Assembly: GCA_900770535.1 (NCBI GenBank)
Contig: CAAHDV010000136.1
Coordinates: 1 to 7,160, forward strand
Direction: 5' to 3'
DNA: 7,160 nt
DNA from: Lachnospiraceae bacterium
GTDB lineage: Bacteria > Bacillota > Clostridia > Lachnospirales > Lachnospiraceae
Position 1 is the stretch's first letter, and each line of letters begins with the position of its first letter. Made by a program: the position numbers and the translations under genes. Positions 1-6,252 of the stretch are shown in pieces. Below the pieces are notes generated by a model. It was given only the letters and a program-made list of their open reading frames with translations. It searched no databases and was not told the origin of the DNA.

Positions 1-491
1 AGCGTGGTGTTCTTCATCTGAACGATGAGGTTGAGATCGTTGGTATCCACGAGGAGACCAAGAAGACCGTTGTTACCGGTATCGAGATGTTCCGTAAGTT
101 ACTGGATGAGGCTCAGGCTGGTGATAACATCGGTGCTCTGCTTCGTGGTATCCAGAGAACTGAGATCGAGCGTGGACAGGTTCTGTGTAAGCCGGCATCT
201 GTAAAGTGCCACAATAAGTTTACCGCACAGGTTTACGTTCTGACCAAAGACGAGGGTGGTCGTCATACCCCGTTCTTCAACAACTATCGTCCGCAGTTCT
301 ACTTCAGAACAACTGACGTAACTGGCGTTTGCGAGCTCCCGGCTGGTACCGAGATGTGCATGCCTGGTGATAACGTAGAGATGACCGTTGAGCTGATCCA
401 CCCGGTAGCTATGGAGCAGGGTCTTCGTTTCGCTATCCGTGAGGGTGGTAGAACCGTAGGTTCAGGCCGTGTTGTTTCTATCTGCGACTAA
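1..491 (+). CDS. tuf: Elongation factor Tu, C-terminal part (5' end outside the window)
   Basis: EF-Tu is the GTPase that delivers aminoacyl-tRNA to the ribosomal A site in the cytoplasm. The frame is open from base 3 to the TAA at 489-491, giving 162 residues. About 235 N-terminal residues, including the GTP-binding domain, lie upstream, assuming the usual length near 395. What is visible is beta-barrel domain 2 (ending in [20 protein letters not shown]) followed by domain 3, with the family-typical stretches [37 protein letters not shown] and [17 protein letters not shown]. Codon use is strongly biased (GGT, CGT, GTT, ATC), as expected of a very highly expressed gene and unlike the protease gene that follows. 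The protein ends SICD, whereas many EF-Tu proteins end in an I-[IL]-E-like sequence. A hairpin terminator lies 80 bp downstream, so tuf is the last gene of its operon. Identification is secure. Confidence 0.98.
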   Translation, partial: RGVLHLNDEVEIVGIHEETKKTVVTGIEMFRKLLDEAQAGDNIGALLRGIQRTEIERGQVLCKPASVKCHNKFTAQVYVLTKDEGGRHTPFFNNYRPQFYFRTTDVTGVCELPAGTEMCMPGDNVEMTVELIHPVAMEQGLRFAIREGGRTVGSGRVVSICD

Positions 492-570
492 TCTCTAATT
501 AGAAATTAATCGAAATTTTCATATAATGTAGATGCGCCTGGTGCGCCTACTGTGTCCAAACGTAAGATGA

Positions 571-598
571 CCCGTGGAGATTTTCTCCACGGGTTTTT
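571..598 (+). terminator. Rho-independent terminator of the tuf transcript
   Basis: A perfect 10-bp inverted repeat (571-580 CCCGTGGAGA pairing with 584-593 TCTCCACGGG) with a 3-nt T loop is followed at once by five T residues (594-598). It lies 80 bp after the tuf stop codon and before the protease promoter, so it should end the tuf operon. Confidence 0.93.
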
Positions 599-646
599 CT
601 GTTGTATGAATTTCACACAATCTTCAAACTAAAGTATGGACAGTTG

Positions 647-655
647 TGTTATAAT
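647..655 (+). promoter_or_regulatory. Extended -10 promoter of the subtilase gene
   Basis: TGT-TATAAT at 647-655 is a full extended -10 element (TGn plus a perfect TATAAT). No good -35 hexamer lies at 16-18 bp spacing, which is common for extended -10 promoters. Transcription would start near 662, giving a leader of about 27 nt with the ribosome binding site GAGGAG at 677-682. An inverted pair ACACAA (615-620) and TTGTGT (644-649) flanks the region, and its right arm overlaps the TG motif, so a repressor site is possible but unproven. Confidence 0.7.
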
Positions 656-688
656 TGGCAGGAGTAGAGAAAAATTGAGGAGTATATT

Positions 689-2218
689 ATGAAAATGAAA
701 TGGAAACAGCAGGCGGCAACAGCGCTGGCGGCAGTGCTCTGCGGAGCGGGACTGCATCTGGCAGTGGCTGTACCGGCCAGCAGCAGTGCTGCAGTTTCGG
801 AAACGCTGGTGGCAGAGCCGGAGGGTGAATCCGCGGAGACAACAGCCCAATATACCTTTCATGCCAATGTTTACGGTCCTGGCGTGGCCAATCTGTCTTC
901 CTCGGACAGTTATTCCCGGTATCAGTGGGGACTGAAAAACGATGCGGAATTACAGTACAGTGAGATCACAAACCGGTTTAAGGACAGCAATCCGAAGCTG
1001 GCAACTTATATTGATCTGGCAAACTATCTTGGCATGCCGGCCCCGGTAGCCGGACCGGATGCTTACCGTATCAAAGAGATCCGGGCAAGACGTGGGGTGG
1101 ATATCAATATTCTTCCGGCGTGGAACCTCTACGATTCCAGCACGGAGGAGCACCGTCAGGTGGTGGTAGCGGTCATAGATACCGGAATTGACATCAATCA
1201 TCCGGATCTGAAGGATGCCATCTGGACCAATGAAGATGAGATTCCGGGGGACGGCATTGACAATGACGGAAACGGTTATATAGACGATGTCCATGGCTGG
1301 AATTTCTTTGATGGAAACAATGAACTCTGCAAGGGCAGTGAGGATGACCACGGTACCCATGCGGCGGGAACCATTGCCGCGGCCCGTGGAAATGGCGGCA
1401 TTGCCGGAATCGCAGACAACAAGTATGTGAAGGTCATGGTATTGAAAGCCCTGGGAACCCAGTATGGTGTTGGAGAGGAAAAGGCCATTATTGAGGCCAT
1501 CCGCTATGCGGAAGCAAACGGAGCCTCCATCTGCAATCTCAGTTTTGGAACTACGGAGTATTATCCGGAACTGGAGAAGGTAATGCGGGCTTCGAAGATG
1601 TTATTTGTGGTATCTGCAGGAAATGGTGACGCAAAGGGAATCGGAGAAGATACCGATCAGAAGCCGGATTACCCATCCTCCTTCGACCTGGACAATGTCA
1701 TTTCCGTGGCAAACCTGATGTTTGACGGAAGCCTGGCGGAAAGCTCCAACTACGGAGCAAAGAGCGTGGATATTGCGGCACCGGGCACCTACATTGTCAG
1801 CGCCATTGCAAACAGCGGTTATGGATTTATGACAGGAACATCCATGTCTGCCCCGATGGTAACTGGAGCGGCGGCATTCCTGTATTCCTACCGCACGGAC
1901 CTGCAGCTTTCCGATATCCGGAAAGTTCTTCTGGAAACAGCACGTAAGATTCCGCCGCTGGAAGGCAAACTCAGCAGCAATGGCATGCTGGATGTGTACG
2001 CAGCGCTGAACTATGGAAGAACAACAGAGAACGCGGACAGCGCGCAGGCAGAGCAGAGTGCGGCGGACAGCACCCGGACGGAGCAGAATGCGGCGGACAG
2101 TGCGCAGGCAGAACAGAGCGCAGAGCAGACAGCCGGGACTGCGCAGTCAGAGAGTACGGCCTCTACATCCAAAACCATCACGGCAGGTGGCGGGGAATCG
2201 GTTAACCTGGGGTGGTAA
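689..2218 (+). CDS. Exported subtilisin-like serine protease (S8 family) with a repeat tail
   Basis: This is a 509-residue secreted endopeptidase of the subtilase fold. The ATG is preceded by GAGGAG six bases upstream. Residues 1-28 form a signal peptide: basic MKMKWK, a hydrophobic Ala/Leu core, and likely signal peptidase I cleavage after AVA (residue 27) or in the following Ala/Ser stretch. There is no lipobox. The catalytic residues are all present: Asp164 (VIDTGIDINHPDL), His221 (DDHGTH), oxyanion Asn312 (SAGN) and nucleophile Ser385 (GTSMSAP). An acidic Asp/Asn/Gly-rich segment at 184-200 (EIPGDGIDNDGNGYIDD) is typical of calcium-binding loops in this subtilase group. YQWGLKN at 78-84 is the usual motif ahead of the catalytic domain, but about 50 extra residues separate it from RRGVDINILPAW at 134-145. 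Residues 445-509 are a low-complexity tail with no LPxTG motif or membrane helix, so release or non-covalent wall association is likely. It appears monocistronic, between terminators. Its substrate cannot be read from the sequence; nutrient proteolysis or processing of surface proteins are both possible. Confidence 0.95.
   Translation: MKMKWKQQAATALAAVLCGAGLHLAVAVPASSSAAVSETLVAEPEGESAETTAQYTFHANVYGPGVANLSSSDSYSRYQWGLKNDAELQYSEITNRFKDSNPKLATYIDLANYLGMPAPVAGPDAYRIKEIRARRGVDINILPAWNLYDSSTEEHRQVVVAVIDTGIDINHPDLKDAIWTNEDEIPGDGIDNDGNGYIDDVHGWNFFDGNNELCKGSEDDHGTHAAGTIAAARGNGGIAGIADNKYVKVMVLKALGTQYGVGEEKAIIEAIRYAEANGASICNLSFGTTEYYPELEKVMRASKMLFVVSAGNGDAKGIGEDTDQKPDYPSSFDLDNVISVANLMFDGSLAESSNYGAKSVDIAAPGTYIVSAIANSGYGFMTGTSMSAPMVTGAAAFLYSYRTDLQLSDIRKVLLETARKIPPLEGKLSSNGMLDVYAALNYGRTTENADSAQAEQSAADSTRTEQNAADSAQAEQSAEQTAGTAQSESTASTSKTITAGGGESVNLGW
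2033..2122 (+). repeat. Three tandem 30-bp repeats in the subtilase tail
   Basis: Three in-frame 30-bp units encode ADSAQAEQSA, ADSTRTEQNA and ADSAQAEQSA (protein residues 449-478). The first and third are identical in protein but differ at synonymous positions. A degenerate Ala/Gln/Ser/Thr stretch follows to about residue 494. The acidic, polar composition suggests a disordered linker or wall-spanning tail. Tandem units like this can change copy number by slippage or recombination. Confidence 0.92.
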
Positions 2219-2254
2219 GCTGACAACCTGGAAAACATATCGAAACGGCATCAG

Positions 2255-2290
2255 AAAAGCCCATGAAAACAATGTTTTCATGGGCTTTTT
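2255..2290. terminator. Bidirectional terminator between convergent genes
   Basis: A perfect 16-bp inverted repeat (2255-2270 and 2274-2289) with a 3-nt loop is flanked by A residues on the left and ends in five T residues (2286-2290). Read on the plus strand it terminates the subtilase transcript 37 bp after its stop. Read on the minus strand, its left-hand A run becomes four U residues, so it can also end the carboxypeptidase transcript. The terminator function is clear for the plus strand and likely for the minus strand. Confidence 0.9.
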
Positions 2291-2326
2291 CATATCCTTT
2301 TTCGCGATGTGTACCGCAGTGCGGAT

Positions 2327-3796
2327 TTATTTCTTTTTGTTTTTGTATTCATTTAGCAGGCGCTCAAACTCTTCTTCATCACCGGAACGTTTTAACCGCT
2401 GTCTGCGGCGCTCCCGGCGCTCTGCCAGCAGTCTTGCCTCTTTCTTTTTGGAGTAGATAAACCAGCTTACAAGGCCGATCACACCAAGTGCGAGAAGTAC
2501 GATCAGTATCGTGATCAGGACACCGGCCACGGAAATATTTTTGTGAGGCCGCTGAGGCTTCTCTGCGTTGGAAGCAGTGGCCACGGAAGCCGCTGTGTTT
2601 GAGGCGTCGGTATCTGACGGGGCGGTTTCTGTGTCCGGATCATCCCCGTTGATGGTGACGCCATCTTTTGCCAGCAGGTATGCAGTTCCGATGGTCCGGT
2701 CATTGTAGCTGTAGGTGAGCAGAGCCACGGCGTTGTCAGGACTGATCTCCGGCAGCGCGCCAAGGGAAATGTCCGCATCCTCAAAGGTGGCACCATTTGG
2801 CAGGGTGATGACGCTGTCCGGATCGATCATCAGGTCGGACGCCTGGAAGGAACCCTTATCCAGATTGATGGTTTCGTTTCCGGTCACGTAACGGCTTTCA
2901 TAGTCTGCCACGGTATAGTCCTGGAAGGAACGGAATCCAAATTCCAGAAGTGCCTTACCGTCTACGAAGTATTGTCTCGGCTGCCCTTTTAAGATAACGG
3001 AGACCAGGCGGCGGTTGTCTTTTACCGCGTAGGTGACCAGGGTATTGCCGGCTTTGATCAGGTATCCGGTCTTTCCGGCTACGGCCTCCGGGTAGTAATA
3101 TGGGCTGCTCGGATCTTCGGTCACACAGAGACGGTGCTCCCCGCGGATGGTGAAGCCATCCGGATTCTGGGTGGTCGGCGCGATTTTATGGGTGGTAGCG
3201 GAGCTGATCTCCACCAAGGTATCGTTGTCGTAGGCGGCCTGCGCAATCAGGGCCATATCGTAAGCGGAAACATACTGATTGTCATTGTTTAAGCCGGATG
3301 GGTTTTCAAAATGGCTTTCCTGGCATCCCAGTTCCACCAGCTTTTCATTCATCATGTCCACGAACGCGGGGATGCTGCCCGCGGTGTGCTCAGCCAGGGC
3401 ATTGGCAGCCTGGTTGCAGGAGACCAGAAGCAGAGAGTAGAGACAATCCTCTACGGAAAGTTCATCTCCGGCCACGACACTGATTTTATTTCCGCTGTCG
3501 GCCTCAACCTGGTTGACAGCCGTCGTAGAAAATGTTACAGTATCTTGCAGATTGCAATTTTCCAGGACGATGAGTGCTGTGAGAATCTTGGTGATGCTGG
3601 CCGGATAGTACGGCAGGTGAATGTTCTGGCCATACAGAATGGCGCCGGAATCCATATCCATGACAATGCCCGCTTCAGCCATGATGCCGGTGTCAGAGGG
3701 CCAGTCGGGTTTTGCCCAGGCCGTCAAAACGAACAACTGGCATGTTAGGGCAAAACATACAAATTTTGTTATCTTTTGTTTCCATTTATTCAGCAA
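2327..3796 (-). CDS. dacA: D-alanyl-D-alanine carboxypeptidase (penicillin-binding protein, S11 family), membrane-anchored
   Basis: This exported enzyme removes the terminal D-Ala from peptidoglycan pentapeptides and so controls cross-linking. I chose the TTG at 3796 because a perfect AGGAGG (3810-3805) lies eight bases upstream and the protein then begins with a good signal peptide (MLNKWKQKITKFVCF...LTAWA, likely cut near residue 28). That gives 489 residues. A longer in-frame reading from a TTG at 3880 has no ribosome binding site. The three penicillin-binding motifs are present: SxxK as S67-I-T-K70 (YPASITK), SxN as S126-C-N128, and K242-T-G244 (VAGKTGYL). A beta-rich C-terminal domain follows, then a Thr/Ser/Ala/Asp linker (about 387-415), a transmembrane helix at about 420-448, and a highly charged tail of about 40 residues (rich in Arg, Lys and Glu) that should lie in the cytoplasm. 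Many S11 enzymes are instead held by an amphipathic C-terminal helix. It is a single-gene unit, convergent with the subtilase and divergent from nrdD. The family is certain; the symbol dacA is by family (dacF or dacB are alternatives). Confidence 0.94.
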   Translation of the reverse strand: MLNKWKQKITKFVCFALTCQLFVLTAWAKPDWPSDTGIMAEAGIVMDMDSGAILYGQNIHLPYYPASITKILTALIVLENCNLQDTVTFSTTAVNQVEADSGNKISVVAGDELSVEDCLYSLLLVSCNQAANALAEHTAGSIPAFVDMMNEKLVELGCQESHFENPSGLNNDNQYVSAYDMALIAQAAYDNDTLVEISSATTHKIAPTTQNPDGFTIRGEHRLCVTEDPSSPYYYPEAVAGKTGYLIKAGNTLVTYAVKDNRRLVSVILKGQPRQYFVDGKALLEFGFRSFQDYTVADYESRYVTGNETINLDKGSFQASDLMIDPDSVITLPNGATFEDADISLGALPEISPDNAVALLTYSYNDRTIGTAYLLAKDGVTINGDDPDTETAPSDTDASNTAASVATASNAEKPQRPHKNISVAGVLITILIVLLALGVIGLVSWFIYSKKKEARLLAERRERRRQRLKRSGDEEEFERLLNEYKNKKK

Positions 3797-3821
3797 TGTG
3801 CGAACCTCCTGTGTTCTTTTT

Positions 3822-3885
3822 CCGTTTGCCGCTCCGAGTGAAAAGCAAGGAACTCTGCGGAAATTTCCGCATTTTGGCAAAACGG
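3822..3885 (-). promoter_or_regulatory. Foldable 5' leader of the carboxypeptidase gene
   Basis: The predicted transcript begins near 3888, giving a leader of about 92 nt. On the minus strand its first bases, CCGTTTTGCC (3885-3876), can pair with GGCAAACGG (3830-3822) with one bulge, enclosing a perfect 16-bp palindrome TGCGGAAATTTCCGCA (3871-3856). A competing pairing is also visible: CCGC and GAGT (3860-3857, 3855-3852) with ACTC and GCGG (3839-3836, 3832-3829). The ribosome binding site at 3810-3805 stays outside these stems. I do not recognise a known riboswitch. The palindrome could equally be a protein-binding site in DNA. Confidence 0.5.
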
Positions 3886-3894
3886 ACCTGTCTA

Positions 3895-3923
3895 ATCATA
3901 CCTTATGTAAAATAAATATTCAA
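3895..3923 (-). promoter_or_regulatory. Sigma-A-type promoter of the carboxypeptidase gene
   Basis: On the minus strand there is TTGAAT (3923-3918), a 17-bp spacer, and TATGAT (3900-3895), matching the -35 and -10 consensus at 4/6 and 5/6 positions with ideal spacing. The start point would be near 3888. The -35 overlaps the gene-proximal copy of a 12-bp-periodic repeat. Confidence 0.72.
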
Positions 3924-3945
3924 CCAAATATTCCATGAAATATTC
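3914..3945. repeat. Three AAATATTC direct repeats at 12-bp spacing
   Basis: AAATATTC occurs at 3914-3921, 3926-3933 and 3938-3945. Each copy starts exactly 12 bp after the last, and the 4-bp spacers differ (AACC, CATG). Read on the minus strand they are GAATATTT; the copy nearest the carboxypeptidase gene overlaps its -35 hexamer and the other two lie just upstream. This layout fits cooperative binding of a regulator to one face of the helix, or an AT-rich upstream element for RNA polymerase. No family can be assigned. Confidence 0.65.
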
Positions 3946-3984
3946 GTGAAATTGCCACTTCCATTTTCCCCGCATTTGTAGTAT

Positions 3985-3990
3985 TATAAT
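3985..3990 (+). promoter_or_regulatory. Probable -10 element of the nrdDG operon
   Basis: A perfect TATAAT lies 72 bp upstream of the nrdD ATG. No convincing -35 is seen at 16-18 bp (the region reads CATTTT), so the promoter may be weak or need an activator. A second TATAAT at 4014-4019 lies between the two NrdR-like boxes and could be an alternative, also without a clear -35. Confidence 0.5.
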
Positions 3991-3995
3991 CTCTG

Positions 3996-4043
3996 CTACG
4001 ACATATAGTTGTTTATAATCAATAAAAATACAAGATATAGTAT
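3996..4043 (+). promoter_or_regulatory. Candidate pair of NrdR boxes upstream of nrdD
   Basis: NrdR is the ATP/dATP-sensing repressor of bacterial ribonucleotide reductase genes. Against the published 16-bp box as I remember it (acaCwAtATaTwGtgt), 3996-4011 (CTACGACATATAGTTG) matches 10 of 16 positions and 4028-4043 (ATACAAGATATAGTAT) matches 13 of 16. Both share the core C-R-A-S-ATATAG. The copies start 32 bp apart, about three helical turns, which is the pair spacing known for NrdR operators. They lie just downstream of the TATAAT at 3985-3990, where a bound repressor would block transcription. The nrdR gene itself is not in this window. Confidence 0.65.
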
Positions 4044-4062
4044 ATACGAGAGGGGTTTGGGC

Positions 4063-6252
4063 ATGACTACGGATGTTAAGACAAATGTGATCAAGAGAAA
4101 CGGCAAGGAAGTTTCTTTTGATGTCTCCAAAATTGTGAGTGCGATCACCAAGGCCAATGCCAGTGTGGATCATCTTCATCAGCTGAATGAGTATCAGATC
4201 AACGCAGTGGCAGACATGATCGCAAAGCAGGTGGAAGAGGCTACGCATGCGGTAAACGTAGAAGATATTCAGGATATGGTAGAGACCGGCATCATGGAGA
4301 TGCGCGGTTATGAGGTGGCGCAGAAATATGTGCGTTACCGTTACAAGAGAGAGCTGACCAGAAAATCCAACACGACCGACAACGGCATCCTGGCTCTGAT
4401 CGAGCATCTGAATGAGGAAGTAAAACAGGAGAACTCCAACAAGAACCCGGTCATCAACTCTACCCAGCGTGATTACATGGCTGGTGAGGTCAGCAAGGAT
4501 TTAAGCCGCCGTGTTCTGCTTCCGGAGGATATCGTGCGCGCCCATGAGGCGGGTATCATCCACTTCCACGATACCGATTATTTTGCGCAGAAGGAGCACA
4601 ACTGTGACCTGATCAACCTGGAGGACATGCTCCAGAATGGTACCGTGATCAGCGAGACCATGATCGAGAAGCCACACAGCTTCTTTACCGCCTGCAATGT
4701 TACCACCCAGATCGTGGCGCAGGTAGCCAGCAACCAGTACGGCGGACAATCCTTCTCCCTGGCACATCTGGCTCCGTTTGTAGACATCAGCCGTCAGAAA
4801 CTGCGCAAGAATGTCATCGCGGAGCGTCAGGAGTGCGGTGAGTCTTTGGATGACGCCATCATCGACCGCGTAGTAGAACGCAGACTGCGCGAGGAGATCA
4901 AGAGTGGTATCCAGACCATCCAGTATCAGCTTATTACTCTGATGACCTGTAATGGACAGGCTCCGTTTGTTACCATGTTCATGTATCTGGATGAGGTTCC
5001 GGAGGGCCGCACCCGTGACGACTTGGCTATGATCATTGAGGAAGTCATGATCCAGAGAATGCAGGGCGTCAAGAACGAGAAGGGCGTGTGGATCACCCCG
5101 GCATTCCCGAAACTGATCTATGTTCTGGACGAGGACAACATCACCGAAGATTCCAAATACTGGCACTTAACTGAGCTTGCCGCGAAATGTACCGCAAAGC
5201 GCATGGTGCCGGACTACATCTCCGCGAAGATCATGAAGGAGATGAAGGGCGGAAACGTGTATCCGTGCATGGGCTGCCGTTCCTTCCTGACCGTAGAGGA
5301 TTCACAGAGAAACGCAGACGGAAGCCACAAGTTCTACGGCCGTTTCAATCAGGGCGTTGTCACCATCAACCTGGTGGATGTGGCCTGCTCTTCTGAGGGT
5401 GATATGGACCGCTTCTGGGAGATTTTTGAGGAGCGCCTGGAGCTTTGCCACCGCGCGCTGCGCTGCCGTCATGAGCGTCTGCTCGGCACCATCTCCGATG
5501 TCGCTCCGATCCTGTGGCAGAACGGTGCCCTGGCAAGACTGAAAAAGGGAGAGACCATCGATAAGCTTTTGTTTAACGGTTATTCCACCATTTCCCTGGG
5601 CTACTGCGGCCTGCATGAGATGTGCGTGCGCATGACCGGAAAGTCCCACACCGACCCGTCCGCAAAACCGTTCGCTCTGGCTGTTATGCAGAAGATGAAC
5701 GACAAGTGCAAGGAGTGGAAAGAGGCAGAGAACATCAGCTACTCCGTATACGGCACCCCGATGGAGTCCACCACCTACAAGTTTGCGAAATGCTTACAGA
5801 AACGCTTCGGCATCATCCCGGGCGTAACCGATAAGAACTATATCACCAACAGCTACCACGTTCATGTAACTGAGGAGATTGACGCCTTCAGCAAGCTGAA
5901 ATTCGAGTCCGAATTCCAGAAGCTGTCTCCGGGCGGAGCCATCAGCTACGTGGAAGTGCCGAATATGCAGCAGAATATTCCGGCGGTTCTGTCCGTCATG
6001 AAGTTTATCTACGAGAACATCATGTATGCAGAGCTGAACACCAAGAGCGATTACTGCGAGTGCTGCGGCTACGACGGCGAGATCAAGATCGTCGAGGACG
6101 AGTCCGGCAAGCTGGTCTGGGAGTGCCCGAACTGCGGCAACCGTGACCAGGACAAGATGTCCGTCGCACGCCGTACCTGCGGCTACATCGGAACCCAGTT
6201 CTGGAATCAGGGACGTACCCAGGAGATCCGCGATCGGGTGCTGCATCTGTAG
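4063..6252 (+). CDS. nrdD: Anaerobic (class III) ribonucleoside-triphosphate reductase
   Basis: This cytoplasmic, oxygen-sensitive enzyme reduces ribonucleoside triphosphates to deoxyribonucleotides using a glycyl radical. The ATG at 4063 has a GAGAGGGG ribosome binding site seven bases upstream, giving 729 residues, a normal length. Starting at the in-frame TTG at 4009 would place coding sequence over the operator region and has no such site. Residues 5-97 are an ATP-cone (NVIKRNGKEVSFDVSKI ... GYEVAQKYVRYRYKRE), the allosteric activity site that senses ATP versus dATP. The catalytic barrel follows, with MGCRSF (Cys405, a candidate for the thiyl-radical cysteine by motif) and VTINLVDVA. The C-terminal zinc site is two CxxC pairs, Cys665/Cys668 and Cys688/Cys691. 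The glycyl radical loop RRTCGYIG has the radical-bearing Gly707. All the expected end motifs are intact. It is the first gene of an operon with nrdG, 47 bp downstream, and the NrdR-like boxes suggest control by deoxynucleotide level. Whether formate or a thioredoxin-type protein is the reductant cannot be settled here. Confidence 0.98.
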   Translation: MTTDVKTNVIKRNGKEVSFDVSKIVSAITKANASVDHLHQLNEYQINAVADMIAKQVEEATHAVNVEDIQDMVETGIMEMRGYEVAQKYVRYRYKRELTRKSNTTDNGILALIEHLNEEVKQENSNKNPVINSTQRDYMAGEVSKDLSRRVLLPEDIVRAHEAGIIHFHDTDYFAQKEHNCDLINLEDMLQNGTVISETMIEKPHSFFTACNVTTQIVAQVASNQYGGQSFSLAHLAPFVDISRQKLRKNVIAERQECGESLDDAIIDRVVERRLREEIKSGIQTIQYQLITLMTCNGQAPFVTMFMYLDEVPEGRTRDDLAMIIEEVMIQRMQGVKNEKGVWITPAFPKLIYVLDEDNITEDSKYWHLTELAAKCTAKRMVPDYISAKIMKEMKGGNVYPCMGCRSFLTVEDSQRNADGSHKFYGRFNQGVVTINLVDVACSSEGDMDRFWEIFEERLELCHRALRCRHERLLGTISDVAPILWQNGALARLKKGETIDKLLFNGYSTISLGYCGLHEMCVRMTGKSHTDPSAKPFALAVMQKMNDKCKEWKEAENISYSVYGTPMESTTYKFAKCLQKRFGIIPGVTDKNYITNSYHVHVTEEIDAFSKLKFESEFQKLSPGGAISYVEVPNMQQNIPAVLSVMKFIYENIMYAELNTKSDYCECCGYDGEIKIVEDESGKLVWECPNCGNRDQDKMSVARRTCGYIGTQFWNQGRTQEIRDRVLHL

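Noticed and set aside
740..751. Possible lipobox in the protease signal peptide (AVLCGAG, residues 15-21)
   Set aside because: A lipobox needs a small residue (Ala, Gly or Ser) just before Cys; here it is Leu, and a signal peptidase I site follows later.
1238..1288. Dockerin-like calcium repeat in the protease
   Set aside because: The EIPGDGIDNDGNGYIDD segment is a normal calcium-binding loop within this subtilase group, not a separate dockerin module.
2013..2456. Arg-rich 147-codon plus-strand frame over the protease tail
   Set aside because: It is a +1 shadow of the repeat tail that runs through the terminator and into the antisense of the carboxypeptidase.
3311..3748. 145-codon plus-strand frame antisense to the carboxypeptidase
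   Set aside because: It is fully antisense to the conserved catalytic domain, with no recognisable product.
3797..3880. N-terminal extension of the carboxypeptidase from a TTG at 3880
   Set aside because: It has no ribosome binding site, would lie before the signal peptide, and covers the palindrome and the AGGAGG that serve the TTG at 3796.
4009..4062. N-terminal extension of NrdD from a TTG at 4009
   Set aside because: It has no ribosome binding site and would place coding sequence over the NrdR-like operator; the ATG at 4063 has a good site and the usual family N-terminus.
3892..4407. 171-codon minus-strand open frame overlapping the start of nrdD
   Set aside because: It crosses the divergent promoters and the conserved ATP-cone coding sequence, and its product resembles no family I know.
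4501..5166. 221-codon open frame on the minus strand inside nrdD
   Set aside because: It is a mirror frame of a highly conserved gene, has no recognisable domain, and overlaps nrdD completely.
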